NCBI GenBank assembly: GCA_016182425.1
Contig: JACPGP010000024.1
Location: 1 to 38,822 of the forward strand
Direction of reading: 5' to 3'
Length of the DNA: 38,822 nucleotides
Origin: Candidatus Levyibacteriota bacterium
Lineage (GTDB): Bacteria > Patescibacteriota > Microgenomatia > Levybacterales > UBA12049
The position numbers were made by a program, and so were the translations under genes. Positions 29,056-35,583 of the stretch are shown here, piece after piece. Numbering within the stretch: position 1 is the first letter of the stretch; each line of letters starts with the position of its first letter. The notes below the pieces were generated by a model that did no database searches, was not told the origin of the DNA, and worked only from the letters and a program-made list of their open reading frames with translations.

Positions 29056-29100
29056 AAATCCTTCGACCCACCAGGGTAGACAGGCAAGCTCAGGACGAGT
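29056..29100. repeat. Composite repeat TCCTTCGAC...AAGCTCAGGACGAG
   Basis: TCCTTCGAC and AAGCTCAGGACGAG are halves of an interspersed palindromic repeat known in several bacterial groups. Here they are separated by an 18-20-nt insert (CCACCAGGGTAGACAGGC) of its own. It suggests nesting of mini-repeats. Confidence 0.45.
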
Positions 29101-29146
29101 GAGGCCGATGCCTAAGATTCGGGGGTTGATTGGGGAGTAGGAAAGG

Positions 29147-30307
29147 TTAAATTAGGTCAATCCAGTTTTTATTGACGATATTGGCGGAGATAGGGCAGGT
29201 TTTTGAATTGGAAATGAGATAACTTTGATTGATTTGTTTACCAAAGATTTTTTGAGCTTTGACTAAGGATGAAGCGTGAATGGGGCGAATTGTGGCAGTG
29301 GATTTTATTTCGACCAGATCAACTTGTCCGTTGTTTTCCAGAATGAGGTCGACTTCAAGTCCATCTCGGGTGCGGAGGAAATACATTGATGGTTTTTGGC
29401 CATGATGATAGTACTGTTTCCAGTAATCAATGATAATAAAAGTCTCAAAAAGTGAACCAAAATAAGGACTGTTGGTAAGTCCGGCGCTAGAGGTAATTCC
29501 CAAAAGGTGACTGACTAAACCAGTGTCGGTAAAATAAATCTTGGGACTTTTGATTACTCTTTTGCCAATATTTTGGAAATAGGGATAAAGTAAAAAGATC
29601 TGATAACTAGCTTCGAGAAGAGAAAGCCAACGTTTAGCAGTAGGCACGGAAACACCGATTTCTCGAGCAATTGAACTTAGGTCTAAGATTTGACCAGTAC
29701 GAACAGCAACTGATTTTAAGAAAATTTGAAATAAATTTAAATCACCTACTTGACTCAGGTTTCTAATGTCTCTTTCAAGAAAAGTTCTGATATATGAAGA
29801 TTGCCACAGATTGTGATCAATTTTATGATTGTTGGCAACTTCAGGATAATTACCCCGTAAAATAATGCCAGACAAATCGATAGATTTTTTATTGGTACCG
29901 ATGAGTTGTTCTGATAGTGAAAAGGGGAGTAAAGAGAGAATGGCAGCGCGTCCGGCAAGGGATTGGTTGACATGGTGCATTAGAGAAAAATTTTGAGAGC
30001 CGGTGAGAATCCAGCGTCCAGGCTGACGGTGGTCATCAATATCGGTTTTGATATAGGAAAGTAACTCGGGAACATACTGAATTTCGTCGATAATGGCTGG
30101 TTTCTTGATGTTGTTTAAAAAAGTGTGGGGGTCACTTTTTGCTAAAAGTTGGATGTCAGGGTTTTCGAGATTATGATAATCGTATTTTTTGCTAAAAGTA
30201 TTTTTAAGAAGGGTGGTTTTGCCTGATTGACGGGGACCAGTCAAAATTACAGCGGGAAATGTTTTGATTATTTTTTTGATGATATTGGTAATATCTCGGG
30301 GTTTCAT
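29147..30307 (-). CDS. AAA_14/DUF4143 ATPase, copy 2 (386 aa)
   Basis: Walker A GPRQSGKTT (24-32), Walker B AIIDE (71-75) and sensor ILTGSQNF. A winged-helix middle (IARTIREIG-like; SSIAREIGVSVPTAKRWLSLLE) precedes DUF4143: FETFIIIDYWKQYY, then YFLRTRDGLEVDLILENNGQ and VEIKS, preserving D and E-x-K of the nuclease-like core. It is less similar to copies 1 and 3 than they are to each other by eye. It starts at ATG 30307 with TATAAT (30314-30319, minus) 6 nt upstream. It is convergent with the envelope operon and points back at it. Confidence 0.86.
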   Translation of the reverse strand: MKPRDITNIIKKIIKTFPAVILTGPRQSGKTTLLKNTFSKKYDYHNLENPDIQLLAKSDPHTFLNNIKKPAIIDEIQYVPELLSYIKTDIDDHRQPGRWILTGSQNFSLMHHVNQSLAGRAAILSLLPFSLSEQLIGTNKKSIDLSGIILRGNYPEVANNHKIDHNLWQSSYIRTFLERDIRNLSQVGDLNLFQIFLKSVAVRTGQILDLSSIAREIGVSVPTAKRWLSLLEASYQIFLLYPYFQNIGKRVIKSPKIYFTDTGLVSHLLGITSSAGLTNSPYFGSLFETFIIIDYWKQYYHHGQKPSMYFLRTRDGLEVDLILENNGQVDLVEIKSTATIRPIHASSLVKAQKIFGKQINQSYLISNSKTCPISANIVNKNWIDLI

Positions 30308-30349
30308 CAGAGTATTATATATCCTGCAAGTTTAATATTCAATGTTAAA

Positions 30350-30460
30350 ATGGTGGGGTTGAATTGGGGATTGGTTGAGGGTAAGGATTGGAGCTTGACT
30401 ACAATAAACCGGAAATCAGGAGCAATAACTTTGGCTAATAAGTTAACAAAGGAGAATTGA
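30350..30460 (+). CDS. Possible small protein or remnant (36 aa)
   Basis: ATG 30350 to TGA 30460 reads MVGLNWGLVEGKDWSLTTIN, then RKSGAITLANKLTKEN: coding-like, with Trp residues and a basic tail, but with no recognised family. A weak TGTTAAAAT lies immediately upstream. It could be a fragment left by rearrangement between the flanking genes. Confidence 0.25.
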   Translation: MVGLNWGLVEGKDWSLTTINRKSGAITLANKLTKEN

Positions 30461-30622
30461 TGGTGTAGTAGGTTTATCCTATAATCTTGACAAAAGGGAT
30501 GGTTTTTGATAGGATTATTAAAATAATCAAAGTACGCATCTGCTGTGTATGTATTGATTGTTTTTGGCAACGCCCGATGTGAATTGTTCGGGAAGTACAT
30601 TAACAGTCAAAAAGAGTTGTAG

Positions 30623-30688
30623 AGGTTGGGTCAAACCTGCCCTGTAATATGTACAGGGTAAATTTGACTCAACCTCAAAATTTTGAGG
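30623..30688 (+). promoter_or_regulatory. Overlapping hairpin and palindrome in the leader
   Basis: AGGTTGGGTCAAA (30623-30635) pairs with TTTGACTCAACCT (30663-30675), and CCCTGT (30640-30645) with ACAGGG (30653-30658). The 3' arm shares CCT with the perfect palindrome CCTCAAAATTTTGAGG (30673-30688), so the two structures compete for three bases, which would suit a switch. Confidence 0.55.
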
Positions 30689-30727
30689 ATTTTAAACCTG
30701 TCTGATGGACATAAAAAGGAGAATGCC

Positions 30728-31369
30728 ATGATTGAAATACCGGTTTTCGGAACAAATTGTAAAGTACTGAATCATATGTATACATATTTAGTGGTATCGG
30801 TGGTTTTGGCAATTGAGTTGTTCGTTGAAAGTGTGGGATTTAGTTTGAAGCTGGTTGAATTTGTGATCCTGCTGATTTCAGCAGTTGCGCTTATTTACAG
30901 TGAGAGGAGCCCGATTCATAAAGGCGTTAAGGTCATGTGGATTGCGATTGTTTGGTTGAGCTTGTATTTCGGTTATTACATGAGTGGGATTGTAGTAATG
31001 ACTTTTTATGTCTCATTGGGAATTGGTGAAATCATCAACGTGTCACGAGATTACAAGAAGTACTCGAAGATGGCCATTAAAGACTGGGTAATGCTGGTAA
31101 TTGCAGTATCTGCTGTGTTGGTAAAGACCTTGCTTGATAGTTGGTCTATGTACCAAGGTGGAGAATTTATTGCTGCAATACTTATTATTGCGATGGCCTG
31201 GGTCACCATAGTTGGGAAGGATGTTTTTAATCGAAACATTCAAATAACACTGCTGATTCTGTCATTGCCGTTTGTGGGTTCACCGCTTTTTCTATTTGCG
31301 GTCATTGTCACTGTTGCGGTCATCAATGCATCGATACGTTTTGCTCACCATGTTGGTGATATCCAATAA
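30728..31369 (+). CDS. Polytopic membrane protein of unknown function (213 aa)
   Basis: A 17-residue hydrophilic start (IEIPVFGTNCKVLNHMY) is followed by about seven hydrophobic segments with short polar loops (SERSPIHKG, SRDYKKYSK, NRNIQ). No transporter or enzyme motif was recognised. AAAAAGGAG precedes ATG 30728 by about 7 nt; a frame start at 30683 would lie inside the leader structure and is unlikely. It is monocistronic, with a structured leader and a large 3' hairpin like those of the envelope operon, which suggests membership in the same regulatory or mobile class. Confidence 0.65.
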   Translation: MIEIPVFGTNCKVLNHMYTYLVVSVVLAIELFVESVGFSLKLVEFVILLISAVALIYSERSPIHKGVKVMWIAIVWLSLYFGYYMSGIVVMTFYVSLGIGEIINVSRDYKKYSKMAIKDWVMLVIAVSAVLVKTLLDSWSMYQGGEFIAAILIIAMAWVTIVGKDVFNRNIQITLLILSLPFVGSPLFLFAVIVTVAVINASIRFAHHVGDIQ

Positions 31370-31371
31370 CT

Positions 31372-31420
31372 TTTCATGGAAAGGTACGGGTGAGGACTTT
31401 GTCCTCACCCGCCCATGAAA
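31372..31420 (+). terminator. Large 3' hairpin after the membrane-protein gene
   Basis: Outer arms TTTCATGG (31372-31379) and CCATGAAA (31413-31420); inner perfect arms CGGGTGAGGAC (31387-31397) and GTCCTCACCCG (31401-31411) with loop TTT. No T-tract. It starts 3 nt after the stop codon. Confidence 0.6.
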
Positions 31421-31532
31421 CCACAACACAACAACTCTTTTTGACTGAAATTTATAAATAGTTGGGTTAATAATTTGGGAAGTACTTTTTGATTTAGCAT
31501 TTGGTTGGAGATCAAGTTAGTATAAATTGGGC

Positions 31533-31561
31533 TTGACATGTTGCCTAGTTTAGTATATATT
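31533..31561 (+). promoter_or_regulatory. Consensus promoter, leaderless, of DUF4143 copy 3
   Basis: TTGACA (31533-31538), exactly 17 bp, TATATT (31556-31561), then 7 nt to ATG 31569. This is the clearest leaderless promoter in the window. Confidence 0.75.
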
Positions 31562-31568
31562 AGGGAAT

Positions 31569-32702
31569 ATGTATATTCAAAGAGAGGTTGAGTCGGCAAT
31601 TAAAAAAAGTCTGTTTAAAGGTAAAATAGTGATTGTTTATGGCGCCAGGCAGGTTGGTAAAACAACTTTGGTAAAAAAAATGGCGGAGAGTTTTGGTAGA
31701 CCTTATGGTTATTTAAATTGTGACGAGCTGGATATTTTAAGTCAATTTCAGAGAGCGGGGAACTCGGTAGCGTTAAGGCAAATGTTGGGACAGAATCAGT
31801 TGATAGTTATTGATGAAGCACAGAGAGTCAAAAATATTGGTCTGAAGTTGAAACTATTGATAGATAATTATCCCGAGATTCAACTGTTGGTGACCGGTTC
31901 TTCTTCTTTTGATTTGGCAAATGAGGTGAGTGAACCGCTGACTGGCAGAAGTGAAGAATTTTGGTTGTTCCCTTTTTCAGTTAGGGAGCTGTGGAAGGAA
32001 AGTGACAGGATAACGCGGGAAAGGCAGCTCGAAAAATGGCTGATTTACGGAAGTTATCCAGGGGTATGGAACCTGACTTCCGAAGAGGAAAGAGCGGTGA
32101 AAGTAAAGCAGTTGGCGGCAAACTATTTGTATAAAGATGTCATAAAGTTTAATGAAATAAAAAACTCTGAACTGGTACTGAAACTGTTGCAAGCCTTAGC
32201 ACTCCAAATAGGTAATGAAGTATCCTATAACGAGTTGGCGAAGACAATTGAGGTTAGTAAACAAACTGTGGCATCGTACGTTGAGTTATTGGAGAAGGCG
32301 TTTGTGATATTTGCTATTAGACCATTTTCGGGGAATATGAGACAAGCTTTGAATAAGAAGAGGAAAATATATTTTTTGGATGTTGGGATTCGGAACGCAA
32401 TTATAAACAACCTAAACCCAATGTCGATTCGTGATGATGGAGGGAGGCTGTGGGAGAACTTTGTCGTAGCTGAAAAGTATAAACAACAATTGGGACTGGG
32501 GTACAAGACCAATCTTTATTTTTGGAGAACGTATCAGGGTCAAGAAGTTGATTTGGTGGAAGACATTGGGGGAAAGTTGATTGGCTGGGAGATAAAACTT
32601 AAGGGAAAGAGAAACAAACAACCTAAGGACTGGGGGACTTATGAAAATTCAAGCTGGAAGGTGGTTGATAAAGAAAATTTTTGGGAATCGGTAAATTTCT
32701 AA
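31569..32702 (+). CDS. AAA_14/DUF4143 ATPase, copy 3 (377 aa)
   Basis: Walker A GARQVGKTT (25-33), Walker B LIVIDE (78-83), sensor LVTGSSSF, winged-helix NEVSYNELAKTIEVSKQTVASYVELLE, and DUF4143 with WENFVVAEKYKQ, YFWRTYQGQEVDLVE and GWEIKLKG. By layout and motifs it is closer to copy 1 (20301) than to copy 2. It starts at ATG 31569 under a consensus promoter. Function is unresolved, as for the family. Confidence 0.86.
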   Translation: MYIQREVESAIKKSLFKGKIVIVYGARQVGKTTLVKKMAESFGRPYGYLNCDELDILSQFQRAGNSVALRQMLGQNQLIVIDEAQRVKNIGLKLKLLIDNYPEIQLLVTGSSSFDLANEVSEPLTGRSEEFWLFPFSVRELWKESDRITRERQLEKWLIYGSYPGVWNLTSEEERAVKVKQLAANYLYKDVIKFNEIKNSELVLKLLQALALQIGNEVSYNELAKTIEVSKQTVASYVELLEKAFVIFAIRPFSGNMRQALNKKRKIYFLDVGIRNAIINNLNPMSIRDDGGRLWENFVVAEKYKQQLGLGYKTNLYFWRTYQGQEVDLVEDIGGKLIGWEIKLKGKRNKQPKDWGTYENSSWKVVDKENFWESVNF

Positions 32703-32722
32703 AGAGAATTTTAGTTGGTTTG

Positions 32723-32731
32723 TGCTACAAT
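32723..32731 (+). promoter_or_regulatory. Extended -10 promoter of rpsB
   Basis: TGC-TACAAT (32723-32731). It gives a leader of about 120 nt, unlike the leaderless genes nearby, consistent with post-transcriptional control of rpsB. Confidence 0.5.
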
Positions 32732-32754
32732 ACTAGGATTAAAAATTAGATTGA

Positions 32755-32801
32755 TTTTAACGTCCAAATTATCCTGGTGAGATCACCTAGGCACGTTAAA
32801 A
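32755..32801 (+). promoter_or_regulatory. rpsB leader stem-loop (possible S2 autoregulatory site)
   Basis: Outer arms TTTTAACGT (32755-32763) and ACGTTAAAA (32793-32801); inner arms CCTGGTGA (32773-32780) and TCACCTAGG (32783-32791) with one bulged A and a GA loop. S2 mRNA leaders that bind S2 are known in other bacteria; the link here is inference from position. Confidence 0.5.
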
Positions 32802-32804
32802 AAG

Positions 32805-32838
32805 ATTGCCACGTCCCTGCGCTCCTCGCAATGACGTG
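32805..32838. repeat. REP-like palindromic repeat before rpsB
   Basis: ATTGCCACGTC...CTCCTCGCAATGACGTG. ATTGC pairs with GCAAT and CACGTC with GACGTG in a crossing, pseudoknot-like way. The unit resembles the GTCATTGCGAGGAGCGAAGCG interspersed repeat of many genomes; a fragment CGCAATGACG recurs at about 36641-36652. Confidence 0.6.
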
Positions 32839-32859
32839 TATTATAAAAAGGATAAATAT

Positions 32860-33810
32860 ATGGCAGACACAAAAAAAAATAAAGGAAGTCAAGCCGCCTC
32901 CGTTAAAACTACGGCGAGCCGCGGAAAAACCGTTAATCGGACTGGTAAGAAGTTGATCGAGAAAGCATTAGTGGTCAAAGCTAAAACAGTAGCCAAGGTC
33001 AATGCTGAAAATATCAAAAAACATAACGAAAAACTGATTAAAGACAAAAAGGAACTGGAGAGAAAAAAAATAGAGGGTGAAACCGCCTACGTGGTTACTT
33101 CGGCGGTCAAACAAGATAAAAAATACGACCTAACTATTGATCTAAAAGACTTGTTGGAAGCGGGTTGCCATCTAGGACACAAAGTCAGCAAGACCCATCC
33201 CAAAGCCAAGGTAAACATCTATATGGCCAAAGACGGAATTCAGATAGTCGATCTTCTCAAAACTAAAACAGCTTTAGAAAAAGCCTGTAATTATATTTAC
33301 AACGCCAGACGAAATGGTAAACAAATAGTGCTCTTGGGCACCAAAAGACAAGCAAGGGAAGTAGTTAAGAGAGTCGCGCTTGATGCTGGAGTGGGGTATA
33401 TAACTGACCGTTGGTTGGGTGGAACCATCAGTAACTGGGAACAAATCAAGAAAAACATCAAAAAATACAATGATATTAAAGATGGTCTTTCGAAAAATAA
33501 ATTCACCGATAAATCTAAAAAAGAACTAGGTGATCTGGCCAAAGAGCAAATCAGACTAGAAAAAATGATTGGCGGTCTGGCAACTACCGAAAAAATGTTT
33601 GACATTTTGATGGTGGTTGATGCTGGCTTTGAAAAAACAGCGTTGAAAGAATGCAAGATGAAAAATGTGAAGACAGTAGCCATTACTGATACTGATTCTG
33701 ACCCACGAAAAGTTGATTTTGCAATTCCGGCTAATGACGACTCGGTCAAATCAATCAATATCATTATTGAAGAAATCGGAAAAGCTATCAAAGCTGCTGG
33801 TACGAAATAG
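32860..33810 (+). CDS. rpsB: 30S ribosomal protein S2 with basic N-terminal extension (316 aa)
   Basis: The S2 core begins near residue 91 (LTIDLKDLLEAGCHLGHKV) and contains the family signatures KDGIQIVDLLKT, DRWLGGTISNW and VDAGFEKTALKECKM...ITDTDSDPRKVDFAIPAND. E. coli S2 is 241 aa and starts about 9 residues before this region, so some 80-90 extra residues lie in front: Lys-rich, probably disordered, with a helical second half (VNAENIKKHNEKLIKDKKELERKK). I start at ATG 32860 because AAAAAGGAT is 6 nt upstream; a longer frame runs through the REP repeat. The extension likely contacts rRNA or compensates for trimmed rRNA. It heads rpsB-tsf. Confidence 0.95.
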   Translation: MADTKKNKGSQAASVKTTASRGKTVNRTGKKLIEKALVVKAKTVAKVNAENIKKHNEKLIKDKKELERKKIEGETAYVVTSAVKQDKKYDLTIDLKDLLEAGCHLGHKVSKTHPKAKVNIYMAKDGIQIVDLLKTKTALEKACNYIYNARRNGKQIVLLGTKRQAREVVKRVALDAGVGYITDRWLGGTISNWEQIKKNIKKYNDIKDGLSKNKFTDKSKKELGDLAKEQIRLEKMIGGLATTEKMFDILMVVDAGFEKTALKECKMKNVKTVAITDTDSDPRKVDFAIPANDDSVKSINIIIEEIGKAIKAAGTK

Positions 33811-33862
33811 AAACTTGAAAATAAGATAAAAAATAAAAATTCAAAAGTAAAAAGTAAAAACT
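33811..33862. repeat. A-rich micro-repeat between rpsB and tsf
   Basis: AAAATAAAAATTCAAAAGTAAAAAGTAAAA-type sequence fills the 52-bp gap. No Shine-Dalgarno is evident before the tsf ATG. Confidence 0.5.
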
Positions 33863-34321
33863 ATGGATAATAAACAAATAATTGAATTAGTAAAAAAAAT
33901 TCGTGGCGCCACTGGTTATTCAATTGGTGAAATTAAAATCGCGGTCGAGAAAGCTGAAGGGGATGAGAAAAAGGCCATGGAGTTTTTGAAAGAACTGGGT
34001 ATAAAACAAATGGAAAAAAGAGCCGAGAAGGAAGTCCATCAGGGAAGAGTGGCGACCTATACTCACACTACTGGAAAGATTGGGGTTATGGTTGAGTTGC
34101 TTTGCGAGACTGATTTTGTGGCTAAAAACGAAGAATTTGTTAGTGTAACTAGGGATCTGTGTCTGCAAATTGCGGCAATGAACCCAGCCACTGTTGAAGA
34201 GCTTCTGGAGATGGATTTTGTCAAAGATCCTTCTAAAAAGATCAAAGATCTAGTAACTGCCTTAGTCGGTAAGTTTGGTGAAAATATTAAGATCGGTACA
34301 ATGGCTAGGTTTGAGATATAA
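33863..34321 (+). CDS. tsf: Short elongation factor Ts (152 aa)
   Basis: Nucleotide-exchange factor for EF-Tu. The N-terminal UBA-like module (IIELVKKIRGATGYSIGEIKIAVEKAEGDEKKAMEFL) and the exchange motif CETDFVAKNEEF (81-92) are present, followed by KIKDLVTALVGKFGENIKIG. E. coli EF-Ts is 283 aa; here only one core subdomain and no coiled coil are present, as in other reduced versions. The gene follows rpsB by 52 bp. In ordinary bacteria pyrH follows, but here a 77-aa gene does. Confidence 0.93.
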   Translation: MDNKQIIELVKKIRGATGYSIGEIKIAVEKAEGDEKKAMEFLKELGIKQMEKRAEKEVHQGRVATYTHTTGKIGVMVELLCETDFVAKNEEFVSVTRDLCLQIAAMNPATVEELLEMDFVKDPSKKIKDLVTALVGKFGENIKIGTMARFEI

Positions 34322-34322
34322 T
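34317..34322 (+). promoter_or_regulatory. TATAAT overlapping the tsf stop
   Basis: TATAAT (34317-34322) ends 5 nt before ATG 34328, providing an internal leaderless start for the small gene and frr. Confidence 0.5.
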
Positions 34323-34327
34323 CGACA

Positions 34328-34561
34328 ATGGAGTTGTTTCCTGAGATATTGGATTATGTACCGGATACACGGGAGGAAATAGGTCGAGTGGTGACGGGGG
34401 TGGTGGCGGTTTTGTCAATGAATGCTCAAATGGGTGAAGCGGCAGGAACAATGGTTTGGGCAAAATTGGTGGAGGGTCGGGAGAAACGAACTAAACCGGT
34501 AGTAAGTAGTGTTGGGTTGCGTCAAGACAGTGTAAAAAGTTCTAGTAATTTTGTAGAATAG
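34328..34561 (+). CDS. Unknown small protein between tsf and frr (77 aa)
   Basis: Mostly helical: an acidic first half (MELFPEILDYVPDTREEIGR), a small hydrophobic helix (VVTGVVAVLSMNAQMGEA) and a basic Ser-rich tail. No Cys or known motif. It lies in the slot where pyrH normally sits but, at 77 aa, cannot be a kinase. It starts at ATG 34328 after TATAAT, and the next gene follows immediately. Conservation in related genomes would be needed to call it a translation-linked protein. Confidence 0.55.
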   Translation: MELFPEILDYVPDTREEIGRVVTGVVAVLSMNAQMGEAAGTMVWAKLVEGREKRTKPVVSSVGLRQDSVKSSSNFVE

Positions 34562-34567
34562 GTGTAT

Positions 34568-35119
34568 ATGCTAAATTTTGTAGAAATTAGTTCACGGATG
34601 ACGAGAATTGTGGGATTGTTTGCCGAAGATATTTCATCAATTCGCACCGGACGAGCCACTCCAGGTCTAATTGAAAATGTGGTAGTAACTGTCTACGGAA
34701 CGCAAAAGATGAAGTTGATTGAGCTGGGAACTATTGGTGTACCGGATGTTAGAAGCTTAACTTTTCAACCATGGGATTCGGGACTGATTCGGGAAATTGC
34801 CAATGGAATTGCAGCTGCTGGACTGAATATGAATCCAGCGATTGATGGTCAGCTAATTAGACTATCATTACCAATGTTAACTCAGGAACAAAGAGAGGAT
34901 TATGTCAAATTGTTGGGTCGAAAGCTGGAAGGTGCTCGGGGTATGATTCGGGATGCCAGAGCTGACTTTAGAAAAAAATTAATGGATGCCAAAAACACTA
35001 AGACTATTTCTGAAGATGAATTTAAGCGGGATGAGGGGGAACTTCAGAAGATCACTGACACTTTTATGGGAAAGTTGGAGGAGGTGTCGAAGAAGAAAGA
35101 GGTGGAAGTGAGAGGGTGA
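34568..35119 (+). CDS. frr: Ribosome recycling factor (183 aa)
   Basis: It splits post-termination ribosomes together with EF-G. The domain I coiled coil is evident at the N-terminus (SSRMTRIVGLFAEDISSIRTGRATPGLIENVVVTVYG; S-x-R-T-G-R-A is the signature) and at the C-terminus (LTQEQREDYVKLLGRKLEGARGMIRDARADFRKKL), with domain II between. Length is normal. ATG 34568 is preferred, with TAGAAT 8 nt upstream; a GTG at 34562 in the same frame would sit too close to that box. Confidence 0.94.
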   Translation: MLNFVEISSRMTRIVGLFAEDISSIRTGRATPGLIENVVVTVYGTQKMKLIELGTIGVPDVRSLTFQPWDSGLIREIANGIAAAGLNMNPAIDGQLIRLSLPMLTQEQREDYVKLLGRKLEGARGMIRDARADFRKKLMDAKNTKTISEDEFKRDEGELQKITDTFMGKLEEVSKKKEVEVRG

Positions 35120-35122
35120 AAA

Positions 35123-35152
35123 CGATAAACGTAAAACGATAAAAGATAAACG
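35123..35152 (+). repeat. Left flank repeat of the S23 cassette
   Basis: CGATAAACGTAAAACGAT followed by AAAAGATAAACG. Imperfect inverted counterpart of 35549-35578. A related CGATAAACGTAA occurs at about 16149-16160. Confidence 0.55.
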
Positions 35153-35181
35153 AGGAACGAAGGGGGGGTGTAAAATTGTCT

Positions 35182-35544
35182 GTGATAAATGATTTTTATG
35201 ATCTTGATGCATGGAAAGAATCCCATAAATTAGTGCTAATGATTTATAAATTATTTAGCTCTTTTCCAAGGGAAGAAAAATATGGAATTGTTGACCAGCT
35301 TAGGAGGGCTGTAACATCGATAAGTGCAAATATTGCTGAAGGTTTTGGAAGATACAGTTATAAAGACAGGAATCATTTTAACTATCAGGCCAGAGGATCA
35401 GCCAAAGAAGTCCAAGATTTTTTATTGATATCGAGGGACTTGGGAATAATAGATAAAACAATGTTCAAAGACGTCTGGCAGCAGGTCAAAAAAACAGAAA
35501 TGATAATTAATGGTTTAATTAGATCAACAGATAAACTAAAATAG
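35182..35544 (+). CDS. Four-helix-bundle (S23/IVP-like) protein (120 aa)
   Basis: The fold of 23S intervening-sequence proteins: DLDAWKESHKLVLMIYKLFSSFP, EEKYGIVDQLRRAVTSISANIAEGFGR, then FNYQARGSAKEVQDFLLISRDLG and a final helix. The family is widespread outside rRNA as stand-alone genes of unknown role; ancestral members are encoded in rRNA insertions. Start: GTG 35182, with TAAAAT (35171-35176) ending 5 nt before it, or TTG 35176. It is flanked by imperfect inverted repeats (35123-35152 and 35549-35578) between frr and rseP, so it looks inserted. Confidence 0.82.
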   Translation: MINDFYDLDAWKESHKLVLMIYKLFSSFPREEKYGIVDQLRRAVTSISANIAEGFGRYSYKDRNHFNYQARGSAKEVQDFLLISRDLGIIDKTMFKDVWQQVKKTEMIINGLIRSTDKLK

Positions 35545-35548
35545 AGGA

Positions 35549-35578
35549 CGTTTAACGTTTTACATTTATCGTTTATCG
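35549..35578 (+). repeat. Right flank repeat of the S23 cassette
   Basis: CGTTTAACGTTTTACATTTA followed by TCGTTTATCG; inverted and imperfect relative to 35123-35152. It ends 5 nt before the rseP ATG. Confidence 0.55.
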
Positions 35579-35583
35579 AAAAT

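Larger units (their letters stand above)
28619..29146. other. Intergenic region with giant hairpin and repeat
   Basis: It holds a direct repeat GTATTCAG (near 28628 and 28648), the giant hairpin at 28701-28759, a weak 45-codon frame from TTG 28899 to TGA 29036 (VLYATDLDAVRSIEVAPLV; possible remnant) and a composite palindromic repeat at 29056-29100. No secure gene. Confidence 0.5.
30308..30727 (+). promoter_or_regulatory. Intergenic region and structured leader of the membrane-protein gene
   Basis: It contains the minus-strand promoter of copy 2, a weak 36-codon frame (30350-30460), a -10 box in TTTATCCTATAAT (about 30471-30483) shared in sequence with the envelope-operon leader, a bipartite hairpin (30623-30675), a palindrome (30673-30688) and GAGGATTTT (30685-30693) before the gene. 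Confidence 0.5.

Noticed and set aside
20301-32702. DUF4143 ATPases as transposases
   Set aside because: No transposase catalytic motifs; Walker motifs and the DUF4143 pattern fit ATPases. No terminal repeats of an insertion sequence were seen.
32806-32859. Longer N-terminus for S2
   Set aside because: The extra codons lie in a REP repeat; a Shine-Dalgarno precedes ATG 32860.
33297-33791. 164-aa minus-strand frame opposite rpsB
   Set aside because: rpsB is unambiguous; the opposite frame arises from its codon bias.
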